Assembly (NCBI GenBank): GCA_046331625.1
Contig: JAXLQL010000008.1
Coordinates: forward strand, 310,001-374,000
Direction of reading: 5' to 3'
Source: JAXLQL01 sp046331625
GTDB lineage: Bacteria; Acidobacteriota; Terriglobia; Bryobacterales; Bryobacteraceae
Length of the DNA stretch: 64,000 nt
Part shown: positions 8,647 to 15,908 of the stretch, in pieces
Layout: each line of letters opens with the position of its first letter
Position numbering within the stretch: the stretch's first letter is position 1
Position numbers and translations under genes: made by a program
Notes under the pieces: generated by a model
Told to the model about the DNA's origin: nothing
What the model saw: only the letters and a program-made list of their open reading frames with translations
Database searches by the model: none

Positions 8647-8708
8647 CCTTTCCAGTTTCGCCCATGGACAGGCCGCCGCGCTGGTGGTCAACACTTTACT
8701 GACGAAAG

Positions 8709-10709
8709 TTACTGGCGGGAGTTAGTGGCGGGCTGCGGTTGGTGAGCGCTCAACACTCCCGCGAAGTTGTCGAGTGACGTTTCGATGGAACTTCCGGCGG
8801 CGCGGCACGCCAGTTCACCCAAGCCAGACAGATGAAGCCACAGCCGGTAGGAGAGCCCGGATTCGAGCGCCATGAGAACGCGAAGATGATCGGTGGTGAA
8901 CGCGTCTGGCGCGGCGCTGTAGATCGTAAGCGCGCCCAACACTCCTTCAACCGTGTTCATGGGGATCGAAAGACTCGACCGCATCCGGAATTCCCGAGGC
9001 ACGTTCTTTCCGCCGAATTCGGTCTGCGGGTTTCCGTTCAAGAGGGGCCGGCCAGTTGAAGCAGTCCACCCGGAAACGCCGACGCCGAATGCGATTCGCA
9101 GGCTGCCGAGGAGATCGGCTGACTCTCCCTCGGCGTAGAGGCATCTCAATTCGTTTTCGTGGCGGACGTGAAGAGCGGCCGCCTCGATGGGCACGAGGCT
9201 CCGGATATCGGCGAGCAACCGGCGAAGGCAGTCATCGATGTGCCCGGATTGGGCGAGCAGAGTTCGTACTCGTTCGATGACGGCAATCTCGGCGGAGATC
9301 AAAGGGGCGAGCGTGTCGCGTTGAATCGCCCGCTCGAGTAGGTAGCCTGCGTCAGGACCGCCGCCACGCTCCACGGTGAGATCGGTATCGATGCCAGTGG
9401 GCGCTTGATCCAAAGTCGACTTGGCCCGCAGTTCCAACTCCTCGTGATGCCGCTCGAGCGCCTCCACGACTCGAGGATCGAGTGCCCTCCCAGACTCTGC
9501 CCGCAGGATCTCCATCGCCTTATCGAGCGGCAGGGCCTTGCGGTATTGGCGATCACTGGCCAGCGCGTCGAAGTAGTCGACCGCGGTCAAGATCCGCGCC
9601 CCGAGCGGAATTTGCTCGCCCTTCAACCCGTCCGGGTATCCCGTTCCGTCCCACTTTTCGTGGTGCGCCCGGATCAGCGGCGCCACCGCGTAGGGGAATC
9701 GCACCTTCTCGACAATCGCCGCGCCCACCACGGGATGGATTTTCATTTTGGCGAACTCGCCCCGGGACAGCTTGGCGGGTTTCGAAATAATATCCTCGGG
9801 TACGGCTATTTTTCCGATGTCATGCAGGATCGCCGCCGCCCGCAGACCCTCGAGCTCGTCGAGGGAGAGTCCGAACTCCTCACCCAAACCCAGCGCATAA
9901 GTCTGCACGCGATGCAGATGCTCGCCCGTAGTCTTGTCCTTGGCCTCGATGGCGAGGGCGAGCGCTCGGATGGTGCGCAAATGCAATTCCGAAGTCTCCT
10001 GCGCATGAGAGCGCTCCAGTTCGGCTTTTTCCACCGCGTGGATGAGTCTGTCGTTCTGCAGAAGGAACGAGCGGTGAACCAAATACGCAACCGGTAGGAA
10101 CAGGACCAACGCCTCTCCTCCGAGAATCCGCCCCAGCCAATCGCCGGCAACAGCCAAAGATGCGCCCAGCAGGTAGTGCGGAAAGGCCCAGAGGTAGGAG
10201 CTCTTCCATACCTTGGCCGGGCTCTCTCCTTCCGTCCACGCCACGATCGTCGAAACGATCCATGTGTTCAGCAGGTAGTAGACGATTGCCGCCGCGAGGG
10301 TCCGGGCACCTTCACTCACGATCAAACGCCTGAAAGGCTCCCAGGAGAATGCCGCATGCGCGCCCCAGATGGCGAGGCACATGGCGGCGGCGTTGAAGGC
10401 AATCTGGATGGGCTTGGCCTTCTGCCGCGCCCGCCACAGGCTTTGCGCGATCGCCGACGCCACGCCGAGGACCATCGTCTCCGCAAGGCTCAGATGGACG
10501 ATTCCCCAAATCAGACAAACGTAATTCAGAGATAGGCTGGTTTCCAGGCGCGGCAGGGAAACCTTGAATAGGCTGGCCGTGGTGGTCACGGCGAAGGCGA
10601 TCACGAATGTCTTCAAGTCCGGTTCGGTATGGTCTTGGACGCTGAGCAGGATGCTCAGCGCGCCTAGCCCGATGATGACAGCGACAAACGCCAGCGCCCG
10701 TCTCGACAT
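8709..10709 (-). CDS. Membrane HD-GYP cyclic-di-GMP phosphodiesterase with GAF domain
   Basis: 666 residues from ATG 10709 (the open frame continues upstream but encodes non-protein-like sequence). Residues about 1-215 hold several transmembrane helices of a MASE-like sensor, then a linker helix (about 218-250). An HD-GYP domain follows at about 250-430 with 'ILHDIGKIAVPEDI' (H296, D297) and the signature 'HHEKWDGTGYP' (349-359), so catalytic residues are intact. A GAF domain occupies about 470-640 ('IRSLVPIEAAALHV', 'FGVGVSGWTA', 'RSSLSIPM'). Expected role: degradation of cyclic di-GMP in response to a membrane or cytosolic signal. The gene lies downstream of the degraded LuxR fragment on the same strand. 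Confidence 0.9.
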   Translation of the reverse strand: MSRRALAFVAVIIGLGALSILLSVQDHTEPDLKTFVIAFAVTTTASLFKVSLPRLETSLSLNYVCLIWGIVHLSLAETMVLGVASAIAQSLWRARQKAKPIQIAFNAAAMCLAIWGAHAAFSWEPFRRLIVSEGARTLAAAIVYYLLNTWIVSTIVAWTEGESPAKVWKSSYLWAFPHYLLGASLAVAGDWLGRILGGEALVLFLPVAYLVHRSFLLQNDRLIHAVEKAELERSHAQETSELHLRTIRALALAIEAKDKTTGEHLHRVQTYALGLGEEFGLSLDELEGLRAAAILHDIGKIAVPEDIISKPAKLSRGEFAKMKIHPVVGAAIVEKVRFPYAVAPLIRAHHEKWDGTGYPDGLKGEQIPLGARILTAVDYFDALASDRQYRKALPLDKAMEILRAESGRALDPRVVEALERHHEELELRAKSTLDQAPTGIDTDLTVERGGGPDAGYLLERAIQRDTLAPLISAEIAVIERVRTLLAQSGHIDDCLRRLLADIRSLVPIEAAALHVRHENELRCLYAEGESADLLGSLRIAFGVGVSGWTASTGRPLLNGNPQTEFGGKNVPREFRMRSSLSIPMNTVEGVLGALTIYSAAPDAFTTDHLRVLMALESGLSYRLWLHLSGLGELACRAAGSSIETSLDNFAGVLSAHQPQPATNSRQ

Positions 10710-10920
10710 CGATCTGAACCCGTAGATGGCCCCACTCTTAGATCGACTGGACTGGGGTCGAACTGTACGCCAAGCCACAATTCGGACCCATCGTAGAGCT
10801 GATTTCCGCTTGGGGCAAACTCGGGAACCTCGAGCGCGCCACCTAGGTTGAAGAGCGCGGCGCCGGCCACAACCGCTACATCGCCGGCCGGACGAGGCTC
10901 GCCACCTCCCTGGTCGGCGA

Positions 10921-11000
10921 TGGGCAGCTTCTCCATCGGCTTCTTCCGGTGCGTATCGCCCTTCTCTACGCTGAGCCCCAACCGCGCCGCGATCTTCTGA
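10921..11000 (-). pseudogene. Remnant of a LuxR-type helix-turn-helix region
   Basis: About 80 bp closely match the HTH-coding part of the regulator at 11714-12328: translated pieces 'IAARLGLSV', 'DTHRKK' and 'MEKL' are preserved in the minus strand (compare 'IAARLGLSVKTVDTHRKKLMEKL'), with substitutions (K-T-V replaced by E-K-G) and loss of flanking sequence. No complete gene surrounds it. It is a duplication remnant in the 770-bp gap 10710-11481; the rest of that gap up to the hicA remnant (11001-11344) shows nothing I can identify. Confidence 0.6.
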
Positions 11001-11344
11001 AGACAAGAGCCGAGCGATGGGCGTGACAATGCAAGTGCCGATCCCGGACGAGTCGGTCCCGGTCCTCGATCAGATTGAAGCAAAGCAGCCTATATCCGGA
11101 TGCAGCTAGCCGCTCTCTTCAAGCCGCGAGCCAGCACCTGAGAAGGATTCGCATGCGCTCACGCGCGGTCTTTCATTGCAGGGTGTTCCTGCAAGCCGTG
11201 CGCCGAAGATCCGAGCTTCTCCGGAATGTCTGTGGCCAGAGCCGAGCAAGGCGCAGTCGAATCGGGCATCAGCCAGCCGATACTCGATGAGATCACCAAG
11301 GCTTCCGATGGCCGGGCTGTATCCGCCAAACAATTACTGGGCAG

Positions 11345-11485
11345 TTACAGTAACTCAACCAGCGATGCAAGCGCGGGCCCTCGTGCCGCAGCCTCATGTG
11401 GCTGCCTTTCTGCCGAGGCTTGGCAGCCGAGTCCAGCCAGCACTCGGAGCAGTTGATCCGAAGAGACGCCTCGTGGAAGCCTCAT
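11345..11485 (-). pseudogene. Frameshifted HicA-like toxin
   Basis: ATG at 11485 overlaps the hicB stop (ATGA). The first 24 codons read 'MRLPRGVSSDQLLRVLAGLG', the normal HicA start (dsRBD-like mRNA interferase). The expected continuation 'RQKGSHMRLRHEGPR', containing the catalytic-type G-S-H motif, is then in another frame, and the nominal frame stops after 46 codons at 11345. Sequence beyond about 11400 no longer resembles HicA. The toxin is therefore dead or, less likely, affected by a sequencing indel. Confidence 0.65.
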
Positions 11486-11697
11486 GCGGCTTCGAGGGGC
11501 ACGAGTTCATCGCGCACGTAGTGGAGGTGCACGAGGCGCGGCCGCAGTTCCGCTTCTTCGAAGTGCAGCGAGGCTACTTCGAGCACGTTCGACCGCAGTT
11601 CCTCCCACGTATCGCCCTGCGTGAAGATCGCGTGACCGAGAGCTCGCGCATAGAACCCGCCCTCTTCCGCGTCGCGCACTTCGAAGATCACATCCAC
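11482..11697 (-). CDS. HicB-like antitoxin
   Basis: 71 residues from GTG 11697 (a longer open frame upstream runs into the preceding regulator gene and is unlikely). The sequence 'VIFEVRDAEEGGFYARALG', 'IFTQGDTWEELRSNVLEV' and 'RPRLVHLHYVRDEL' matches the short HicB-type fold found directly before hicA in many acidobacteria and cyanobacteria. The stop overlaps the ATG of a frameshifted hicA (ATGA), the normal operon arrangement. With the toxin broken, this is an orphan antitoxin. It lies 16 bp after the LuxR-type regulator stop and might be read from that operon. Confidence 0.75.
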   Translation of the reverse strand: MDVIFEVRDAEEGGFYARALGHAIFTQGDTWEELRSNVLEVASLHFEEAELRPRLVHLHYVRDELVPLEAA

Positions 11698-11713
11698 GTT
11701 CTTAGAATACCCT

Positions 11714-12328
11714 CTACCCCATCCCCCGCTCCATCGCCAACCGGACCAGGCTCGCAACATCCCGCACTCCGAGCTTCTCCATCAGCTTCTTCCGGTGCGT
11801 ATCCACCGTCTTGACGCTGAGTCCCAACCGCGCCGCGATCTCCTTCGGCCGCACGCCCTCCACTAACTGCGTGAACACCTGATACTCGCGCGCCGACAGC
11901 GACCCCACCGGATCCGGCGCCGCTTCCGTATCCAATGGACCCGGAAGATACACCAGCCCCGCCAGCGCCTGATCCAGCGCATGGAACAGCTCCGCCGCCG
12001 TGCCCGACTCGAGCACCACCGCGTTCGCCCCCGCCCGCAGCGCTTCGATCATGTCTTTGCGCGCCACTCGCCCGGCCAGCAACACGAAACGCGAACCGGC
12101 CCCCTCGGCTCGCATGCGCGCCACCAAATCGAGCGCCTGGACCCGAGGCAGGCCGGTTTCGAGAACTACCAATTGCGGAGCGGTCCGGCGGATTGCGTCC
12201 GCCAGACTGTCGCCATCGGCGCACCCGGCCACTTCGTAGCGGTCCGAGCGCTCGCACAATGCCATGAGCGCTTCCCGGATCAGATCCCGCCCGGCGGCGA
12301 CGATCAGGGAAGCTTTCTCAGCGGCCAA
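11714..12328 (-). CDS. LuxR/NarL-type regulator with degenerate receiver domain
   Basis: 204 residues, TTG start one base beyond the STAS gene stop, so translationally linked. The N-terminal receiver fold (about 7-125) lacks the usual acidic residues: the Asp pair after beta-1 is Ala12-Gly13 ('IVAAGRDLIREAL' instead of the typical VADDHxLxREGL), and the phospho-acceptor Asp is Glu57 ('VVLETGLP'). The C-terminal HTH (about 143-204) is typical: 'LSAREYQVFTQLVEG', 'EIAARLGLSVKTVDTHRKKLMEKL'. The receiver is therefore probably not phosphorylated on Asp, and may signal by protein contact or mimic the active state. Context: third gene of an RsbW-RsbV-like operon, suggesting control by partner switching. 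Confidence 0.85.
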   Translation of the reverse strand: MAAEKASLIVAAGRDLIREALMALCERSDRYEVAGCADGDSLADAIRRTAPQLVVLETGLPRVQALDLVARMRAEGAGSRFVLLAGRVARKDMIEALRAGANAVVLESGTAAELFHALDQALAGLVYLPGPLDTEAAPDPVGSLSAREYQVFTQLVEGVRPKEIAARLGLSVKTVDTHRKKLMEKLGVRDVASLVRLAMERGMG

Positions 12329-12329
12329 A

Positions 12330-12671
12330 TCAGAACGACGCTACCGCCTTGGCTTCGTCGTCGAACACCTCGAACACCGTGTAGAGCTTGGTGATCTGCA
12401 ACAGGTCTTGGACGCGCTTGGTCAGGCTCAGCAGCTTCAGCTTGCCGCCCTGGTTGGTAACGGTGGTGTATCCGGATACCAGTTCGCCGATGCCGGAGCT
12501 GTCGATATAGCTGATGTCAGCCATGTTGAGCAGCACCTTCTTGTTGCCGGCGGCGACGAGCTTGGCAATCTGGTCGCGAAGATCGGACGAACCTTCGCCG
12601 AGAGTGATGCGGCCGCTGGCGTCGACTACGGTTACGTCGCCAACCTGCCGTGTGTTCAGTTTTACGCTCAC
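12330..12671 (-). CDS. STAS-domain anti-anti-sigma factor (RsbV/SpoIIAA-like)
   Basis: 113 residues with the full STAS fold: 'VGDVTVVDASGRITLGEGSSDLRD', 'KKVLLNMADISYIDSSGIGEL' (spread over residues about 44-63) and 'GGKLKLLSLTKRVQDLL'. The phosphorylatable Ser lies in the conserved D-S-S-G-I-G motif. Antagonists of this type bind the RsbW-like kinase when unphosphorylated and release its sigma factor or other partner. The kinase-type gene is 70 bp upstream and the LuxR-type regulator directly downstream, giving a compact partner-switching module. No sigma factor gene or PP2C phosphatase is in the window. Confidence 0.92.
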   Translation of the reverse strand: MSVKLNTRQVGDVTVVDASGRITLGEGSSDLRDQIAKLVAAGNKKVLLNMADISYIDSSGIGELVSGYTTVTNQGGKLKLLSLTKRVQDLLQITKLYTVFEVFDDEAKAVASF

Positions 12672-12741
12672 TTGGGGTCATGCCTCCTGTGGAGTTGAAT
12701 CAATTACGATAGCTGGAAAATTCCGCGATTGCTCGAGCCGC

Positions 12742-13191
12742 TCACGAGGCGCCTGGGGCGCCGCCGGGGTTCACGTACTTTACCATACGGACGCGCGTGC
12801 CAGACGGTTCTCTCGGCCCGATCTCGAACTCATCGGTATAGGCGCGAATCATCAGCAATCCCCGCCCGCTCTGGCGGAGAACGTTTTCGCCCTCACGCGG
12901 ATCGGGGACGGCTTCGGGATTGAAGCCCACACCCTCGTCCTCGATCTCGATCGAGAGGCGGTTCCCCGTGGTCTCGAGGCGAAAGTGAACCTTCTTGCGC
13001 GCGTTGTAGCGATTGCCGTGAGCCACCGCGTTCACCATCGATTCGCGCACGGCGATGCCGAGGTCGTGCTGCGTGTCGACGTCGAATCCGAGTGATTGCG
13101 CTGCTTCGATGGTCAGAGCTTCGACGCGGTCGACGCTCGCGAGATTCGAGTCGAGCATGAGATCGGCGAATGGCTGAGCGCCTTCGGGCAT
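12742..13191 (-). CDS. RsbW/SpoIIAB-like ATP-binding anti-sigma kinase
   Basis: 149 residues; ATG 13191 chosen for its GGAGG site 9 bp upstream over an ATG eight codons earlier. A GHKL/HATPase_c fold is clear: N-box 'VRESMVNAVAHGNRYN', G1 'IEIEDEGVGFNPE' and G2-like 'GENVLRQSGRGLLMIRAYTD'. Serine kinases of this group phosphorylate STAS antagonists and sequester sigma factors. First gene of the minus-strand unit kinase - STAS - LuxR-type regulator. Confidence 0.9.
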   Translation of the reverse strand: MPEGAQPFADLMLDSNLASVDRVEALTIEAAQSLGFDVDTQHDLGIAVRESMVNAVAHGNRYNARKKVHFRLETTGNRLSIEIEDEGVGFNPEAVPDPREGENVLRQSGRGLLMIRAYTDEFEIGPREPSGTRVRMVKYVNPGGAPGAS

Positions 13192-13344
13192 GTACCTTGT
13201 CCTCCGCGGCGCCACGCCGGGGGTGAAAGGCTACCTTAAATCAAAACCTACCCTCGAGTCAAATGGCGTTGCGATTCAATGGCCCTGGACTCAACGGCAA
13301 AGGCGGCCTGCTCCCGCCCCTTGCGCTCCGTTACAATGGGCTCC

Positions 13345-14298
13345 ATGAAATCGATCGCCCTGCCGGTAGCCGCGGCCGCGTTGCTGGCCACGCTTCCTTG
13401 CGGCGCCCAAACGCCGCCCAAACCCAAGCGCATCAACCGTGCCATCGAACTGCTCGAATCGGGCCAACCCATCTACTACACTGTGGGCCGCGGCGGCTAC
13501 GAAGAGGGCAAGAAGATGGCCGCCACCAAAGCCGACTACATCAACTACGAGATGGAGCACGGCCTGTTCGACCTCAAGGAACTCCGCGACTTCATGCGCG
13601 GCCTCGTCGATGGCGGACCCACGCGCACCGGCCATCGGACGCCAGCAGTGATCGCCACGCTCCCCACGCTCGGCAAAGATCCCGCCGCGATGCGCGCCAA
13701 CTATTGGGTTGCGCAGCAGGTGCTGGCGGCGGGCGTTCACGGAATTCTGCTCTGCCACGCAGAGAATCCGGAAGCCGTGAGGATCTTCGTCGAAGCCATC
13801 CGCTATCCCTTCGCCGAGAAGGTCACCGGACTCGACACCGGCATCCGCGGCAGCGGCAGCCAGAACTACGCCGCGCAGATCTGGGGCTTGCCGCCGAACG
13901 AGTATCTGCGCAAGGCCGATCCATGGCCGCTCAACAAGAACGGCGAGATTCTGCTCGGCGTGAAGATCGAGACTCCGATGGCCGCCGACAACGTGGAGAA
14001 GACGGTGCGCATCCCGGGCATCGGTTTCGCCGAATGGGGACCGGGCGACCAGAGCTTCTTCCTTGTGGGTCCGCCGACGGGCAACACGCGTGGCGACCGC
14101 GAGAATCATCCGGCCATGCAGAAGATGCGCACGCGCATCTTCACGGCGGTGAAGGCGGCGAACCTGTTCTTCCTCAACTCGTGCAATGAGACCAACGTGG
14201 TCGACATGCTGAAGGAAGGCGTGATGATCTGCACCGGCGGCGAGACGGCGGCGGCGGACAAGGGCCGCGAGTACTCGAAGCGGCAAGGTCCCTGGTAG
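13345..14298 (+). CDS. Exported HpcH/HpaI aldolase-citrate lyase family protein
   Basis: 317 residues. ATG 13345 begins a signal peptide (MKSIALPVAAAALLATLPCGAQ). The mature part has the HpcH/HpaI TIM-barrel pattern: 'AIELLESGQPIYYTVGRGGY', 'DYINYEMEHGLFDLKELRDFM', 'QQVLAAGVHGILLCHAENPEAV', 'GPGDQSFFLVG' and 'LFFLNSCNETNV'. Normal members are cytoplasmic class II aldolases for 2-keto acids; export is unusual but typical of homologues in this lineage. Substrate unknown. Ends 6 bp before a degraded reverse-transcriptase fragment. Confidence 0.82.
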   Translation: MKSIALPVAAAALLATLPCGAQTPPKPKRINRAIELLESGQPIYYTVGRGGYEEGKKMAATKADYINYEMEHGLFDLKELRDFMRGLVDGGPTRTGHRTPAVIATLPTLGKDPAAMRANYWVAQQVLAAGVHGILLCHAENPEAVRIFVEAIRYPFAEKVTGLDTGIRGSGSQNYAAQIWGLPPNEYLRKADPWPLNKNGEILLGVKIETPMAADNVEKTVRIPGIGFAEWGPGDQSFFLVGPPTGNTRGDRENHPAMQKMRTRIFTAVKAANLFFLNSCNETNVVDMLKEGVMICTGGETAAADKGREYSKRQGPW

Positions 14299-14304
14299 GC
14301 TGTG

Positions 14305-14512
14305 GCCGGCGACGACAAGCGCGAGTTGTGGACGGATGCGCGGAGAGATCGTGGCGTTCCCGTTTCTCGGGTGGAGGCTGTTTCCGCATCGGGCGCGGTA
14401 GCCGCGGAGGCATGTGGTGGCGGCGCGGCGGCGGTTCCGGGCGATCACGGAGAGGTACCGGGCGGGGGAACTGGATTTCGACGGAGTTCGGAGCCGGGTG
14501 CTGCGGGGCGGG
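14305..14512 (+). pseudogene. C-terminal fragment of a DGR/retron-type reverse transcriptase
   Basis: Reading across frames gives pieces of the RT region just after the YxDD catalytic motif: 'GDDKRELW' (frame 1), then, shifted, 'MRGEIVAFPFLGWRLFPHRAR' (two parts of the thumb region) followed by an in-frame TAG, then 'ARRRFRAITERYRAGELDFDGVRSRVL'. This is the order found in the C-terminal third of DGR-type reverse transcriptases (DDK-x-ELW; FLGWR-x-FP; RRR-x-RxxxxxYxxGxL-xxVxxSV). The catalytic palm, N-terminus and final GDT-type tail are missing. It follows the aldolase gene immediately and runs into an argC fragment. Confidence 0.65.
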
Positions 14513-14539
14513 ACATCTGTTGTTCTGGGAACAATCAAC

Positions 14540-14682
14540 CTCGCGCCCGCGATGCTCGAGGCCGGGGCGAAGGTGATCGACCTCAAGTGGCGCCTTCCGC
14601 TTCTCTTCCGCCGAGACGTACACGCGCTGGAAGAAGGATCCGTACGCGCTCCTCACGGAAGGCGTGTATCCCGTCTTCGATT
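14540..14682 (+). pseudogene. argC: Internal fragment of argC (second copy)
   Basis: About 140 bp nearly identical to the middle of the intact argC at 24097: 'LAPAMLEAGAKVIDL' is read directly, then one inserted A (CTCAAGTGG versus CTCAGTGG at about 14584) shifts the frame, after which 'FRFSSAETYTRW' continues in the new frame before the match fades. It lacks both ends of the gene, including the active-site Cys. It sits directly behind the reverse-transcriptase C-terminal fragment. 14683-14861 shows nothing recognisable. Confidence 0.8.
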
Positions 14683-14861
14683 CGATCTGCGACGGCAGAG
14701 CGCCCACGGCGCCGTTAGCCGGCCGATCCGGCTCCGGCGGCTTCTCCCCCGCGGGGTGCCAATATTCAGTTGTGAAAGATCGGTGCGGCTCGCAAGCCCG
14801 CCTGGGGTGTCGACTTAGTCAGTTCGCATCAGACTGGCTGTAGATTGGCTGAACGCTCCGT

Positions 14862-15182
14862 TCACGCGAGTGCTCCTTCCGGATAGGCAGGTGGTTCCTC
14901 GAGGGCGCGGTTGACGGCTTCGAGGACGGCGGCTCGGGCGGCGGGGAAGCCGGCGAGTGCGTCCATGATGAAGAGGCGGAAGCGGTCAAAGGTGGATTTG
15001 TGGATGTATTCGGAGAGGTTGGGTTCGGGGGTGGTGGAGACGGGCGACGGCGTGGTGTTGTCATTCGGCAGCGCTCGCTCCGTCTGCGCTCCTTTTTGAG
15101 CCGCTCGCGCGGCTTCCTTTCGGAAGATGTTGCGCTTGGGGCGCTGGGATTCAGGCATGTCGTCTATGGCCCAGGTGGACAT
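14862..15182 (-). CDS. Small hypothetical protein, 106 aa
   Basis: Starts 'MSTWAIDDMPESQ' with an AAAGGAAA ribosome site 7 bp upstream. A basic N-terminal half (PKRNIFRKEAARAAQK), a low-complexity Thr/Pro stretch (NDNTTPSPVSTTPEP), then an amphipathic helical C-terminal half ('FDRFRLFIMDALAGFPAARAAVLEAVNRAL'). No membrane span or signal. Resembles lineage-specific short proteins of unknown role; I recognise no family. It lies in the decayed region between the aldolase and the DGR cluster. Confidence 0.45.
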   Translation of the reverse strand: MSTWAIDDMPESQRPKRNIFRKEAARAAQKGAQTERALPNDNTTPSPVSTTPEPNLSEYIHKSTFDRFRLFIMDALAGFPAARAAVLEAVNRALEEPPAYPEGALA

Positions 15183-15207
15183 GGATGGTTTCCTTTCTGA
15201 GTTGATG

Positions 15208-15246
15208 GCGGGACCGAAGTCCCGCGCTGGCTGAAGCCCGCCCTAC
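15208..15246 (+). repeat. REP-like double-hairpin repeat, copy 1
   Basis: Copy of the interspersed unit GCGGGACTGAAGTCCCGC followed by TGGCTAAAGCCCGCCCTAC. The first half is an 8-bp palindromic stem around GA, the second a GGCTnAAGCC-type stem. This copy has two changes (ACCGAAGT; GCTGAAGCC). Other copies lie at 23926, 24019, 44567, 49064, 51374, 58723 (inverted), 58873, 63415 (inverted), 63459 and 63547. Confidence 0.8.
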
Positions 15247-15364
15247 ACGGCGAGGCTGGCGAAGTTTGAGAAGTCTGCGGGCTGATCAGACGATCGCGGC
15301 AAACGATGCGAGTGATTCAGCCAAGCATCGAAGCATGAGTCAGTTACGGGGAGTTTCGCCCGAG

Positions 15365-15560
15365 TTAGGTTCGTTCGTCAAATCGGCAAATTTTTCGCGG
15401 CTCTCCGAGTGCCGGATCTGGATGATGGTTTGGTCAGGGTCGTCGGCCTCGGCGGCGGGCTGGCGGCTAGGTGTGAGACGCGCATCAGATTCGCGCCTCG
15501 TTAGTGAAGTGTCCGTTTCTGGGATTAGGTTCGTTGGTGCGATTTCGCAAATTTCGCCGG
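15365..15560 (+). repeat. Degenerate direct repeat pair in intergenic region
   Basis: The segment TTAGGTTCGTTCGTCAAATC... (from 15365) recurs as TTAGGTTCGTTGGTGCGATT... (from 15525), both running into GCAAATTT...CGCGG/CGCCGG. Two imperfect copies about 160 bp apart in the 660-bp gap 15247-15908, which otherwise has no convincing gene. They look like eroded ends of a former mobile element; not identified further. Confidence 0.4.
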
Positions 15561-15700
15561 TGGATTCCAGTCATCGCTCCGTTTCGGCAGTATTCCGCGC
15601 GGCCATTCCGAGCGGCGCCTGAGGCGATGCTGAGATTCGAGCTCGCGCCGGTGCCATGCGCAGGCCGTAGCCGCCTCCTCGACCCCTACGGTAGCGTGAG

Positions 15701-15776
15701 GAACGTTCGTGCGCGCAAAATCGAAACCCGTGATCGATTGAAAACAAGGAAGTAAAGAAATTTCCAGTACACGAAC
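15701..15776. repeat. Interspersed 75-bp repeat, copy A
   Basis: Shares most bases with 51261-51335, including GCAAAATCGAAA, GATTGAAAACA, AAAGAAAT and the closing AATACACGAAC/AGTACACGAAC. Only two copies in the window, both in intergenic sequence. Function unknown; the GATTGAAAAC core resembles some CRISPR repeat ends but there is no array. Confidence 0.55.
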
Positions 15777-15908
15777 TCGCCTAAGAATGGGACATCCTCT
15801 TACTGAAAGGCCTGTTCGCCGCACCGGGCAGGACTGATCGATGCGTCAGCATGGGTGAGGGGATCGCTGACAGTCTGCAACGCGGGCGAGCCGGCCGGTC
15901 GACTCTCA

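Noticed and set aside
10710..11006. N-terminal extension of the HD-GYP protein upstream of ATG 10709
   Set aside because: Arg/Gly-rich non-protein-like sequence overlapping the LuxR remnant; the membrane domain begins right after ATG 10709.
11176..11814. A 212-codon plus-strand open frame
   Set aside because: It lies antisense to hicB and the LuxR-type regulator, with non-protein-like composition caused by high GC.
13263..14189. Long alternative plus-strand frame over the aldolase gene, and a long minus-strand frame opposite it
   Set aside because: Shadow frames of the clearly conserved aldolase; composition is Arg/His/Pro-rich.
14500..14530. 'RVLRGGTS' similarity to the FGE variable-region start, as a possible template repeat
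   Set aside because: Match is only a few codons, it lacks A-rich codons, and it runs straight into the argC fragment.
15266..15622. 118-codon frame in the repeat-rich gap
   Set aside because: Contains the degenerate direct repeats, has no ribosome site and no family resemblance.
15724..15760. GATTGAAAAC core resembling a CRISPR repeat end, also at 51292
   Set aside because: Only single copies, no regular spacers and no cas genes nearby.
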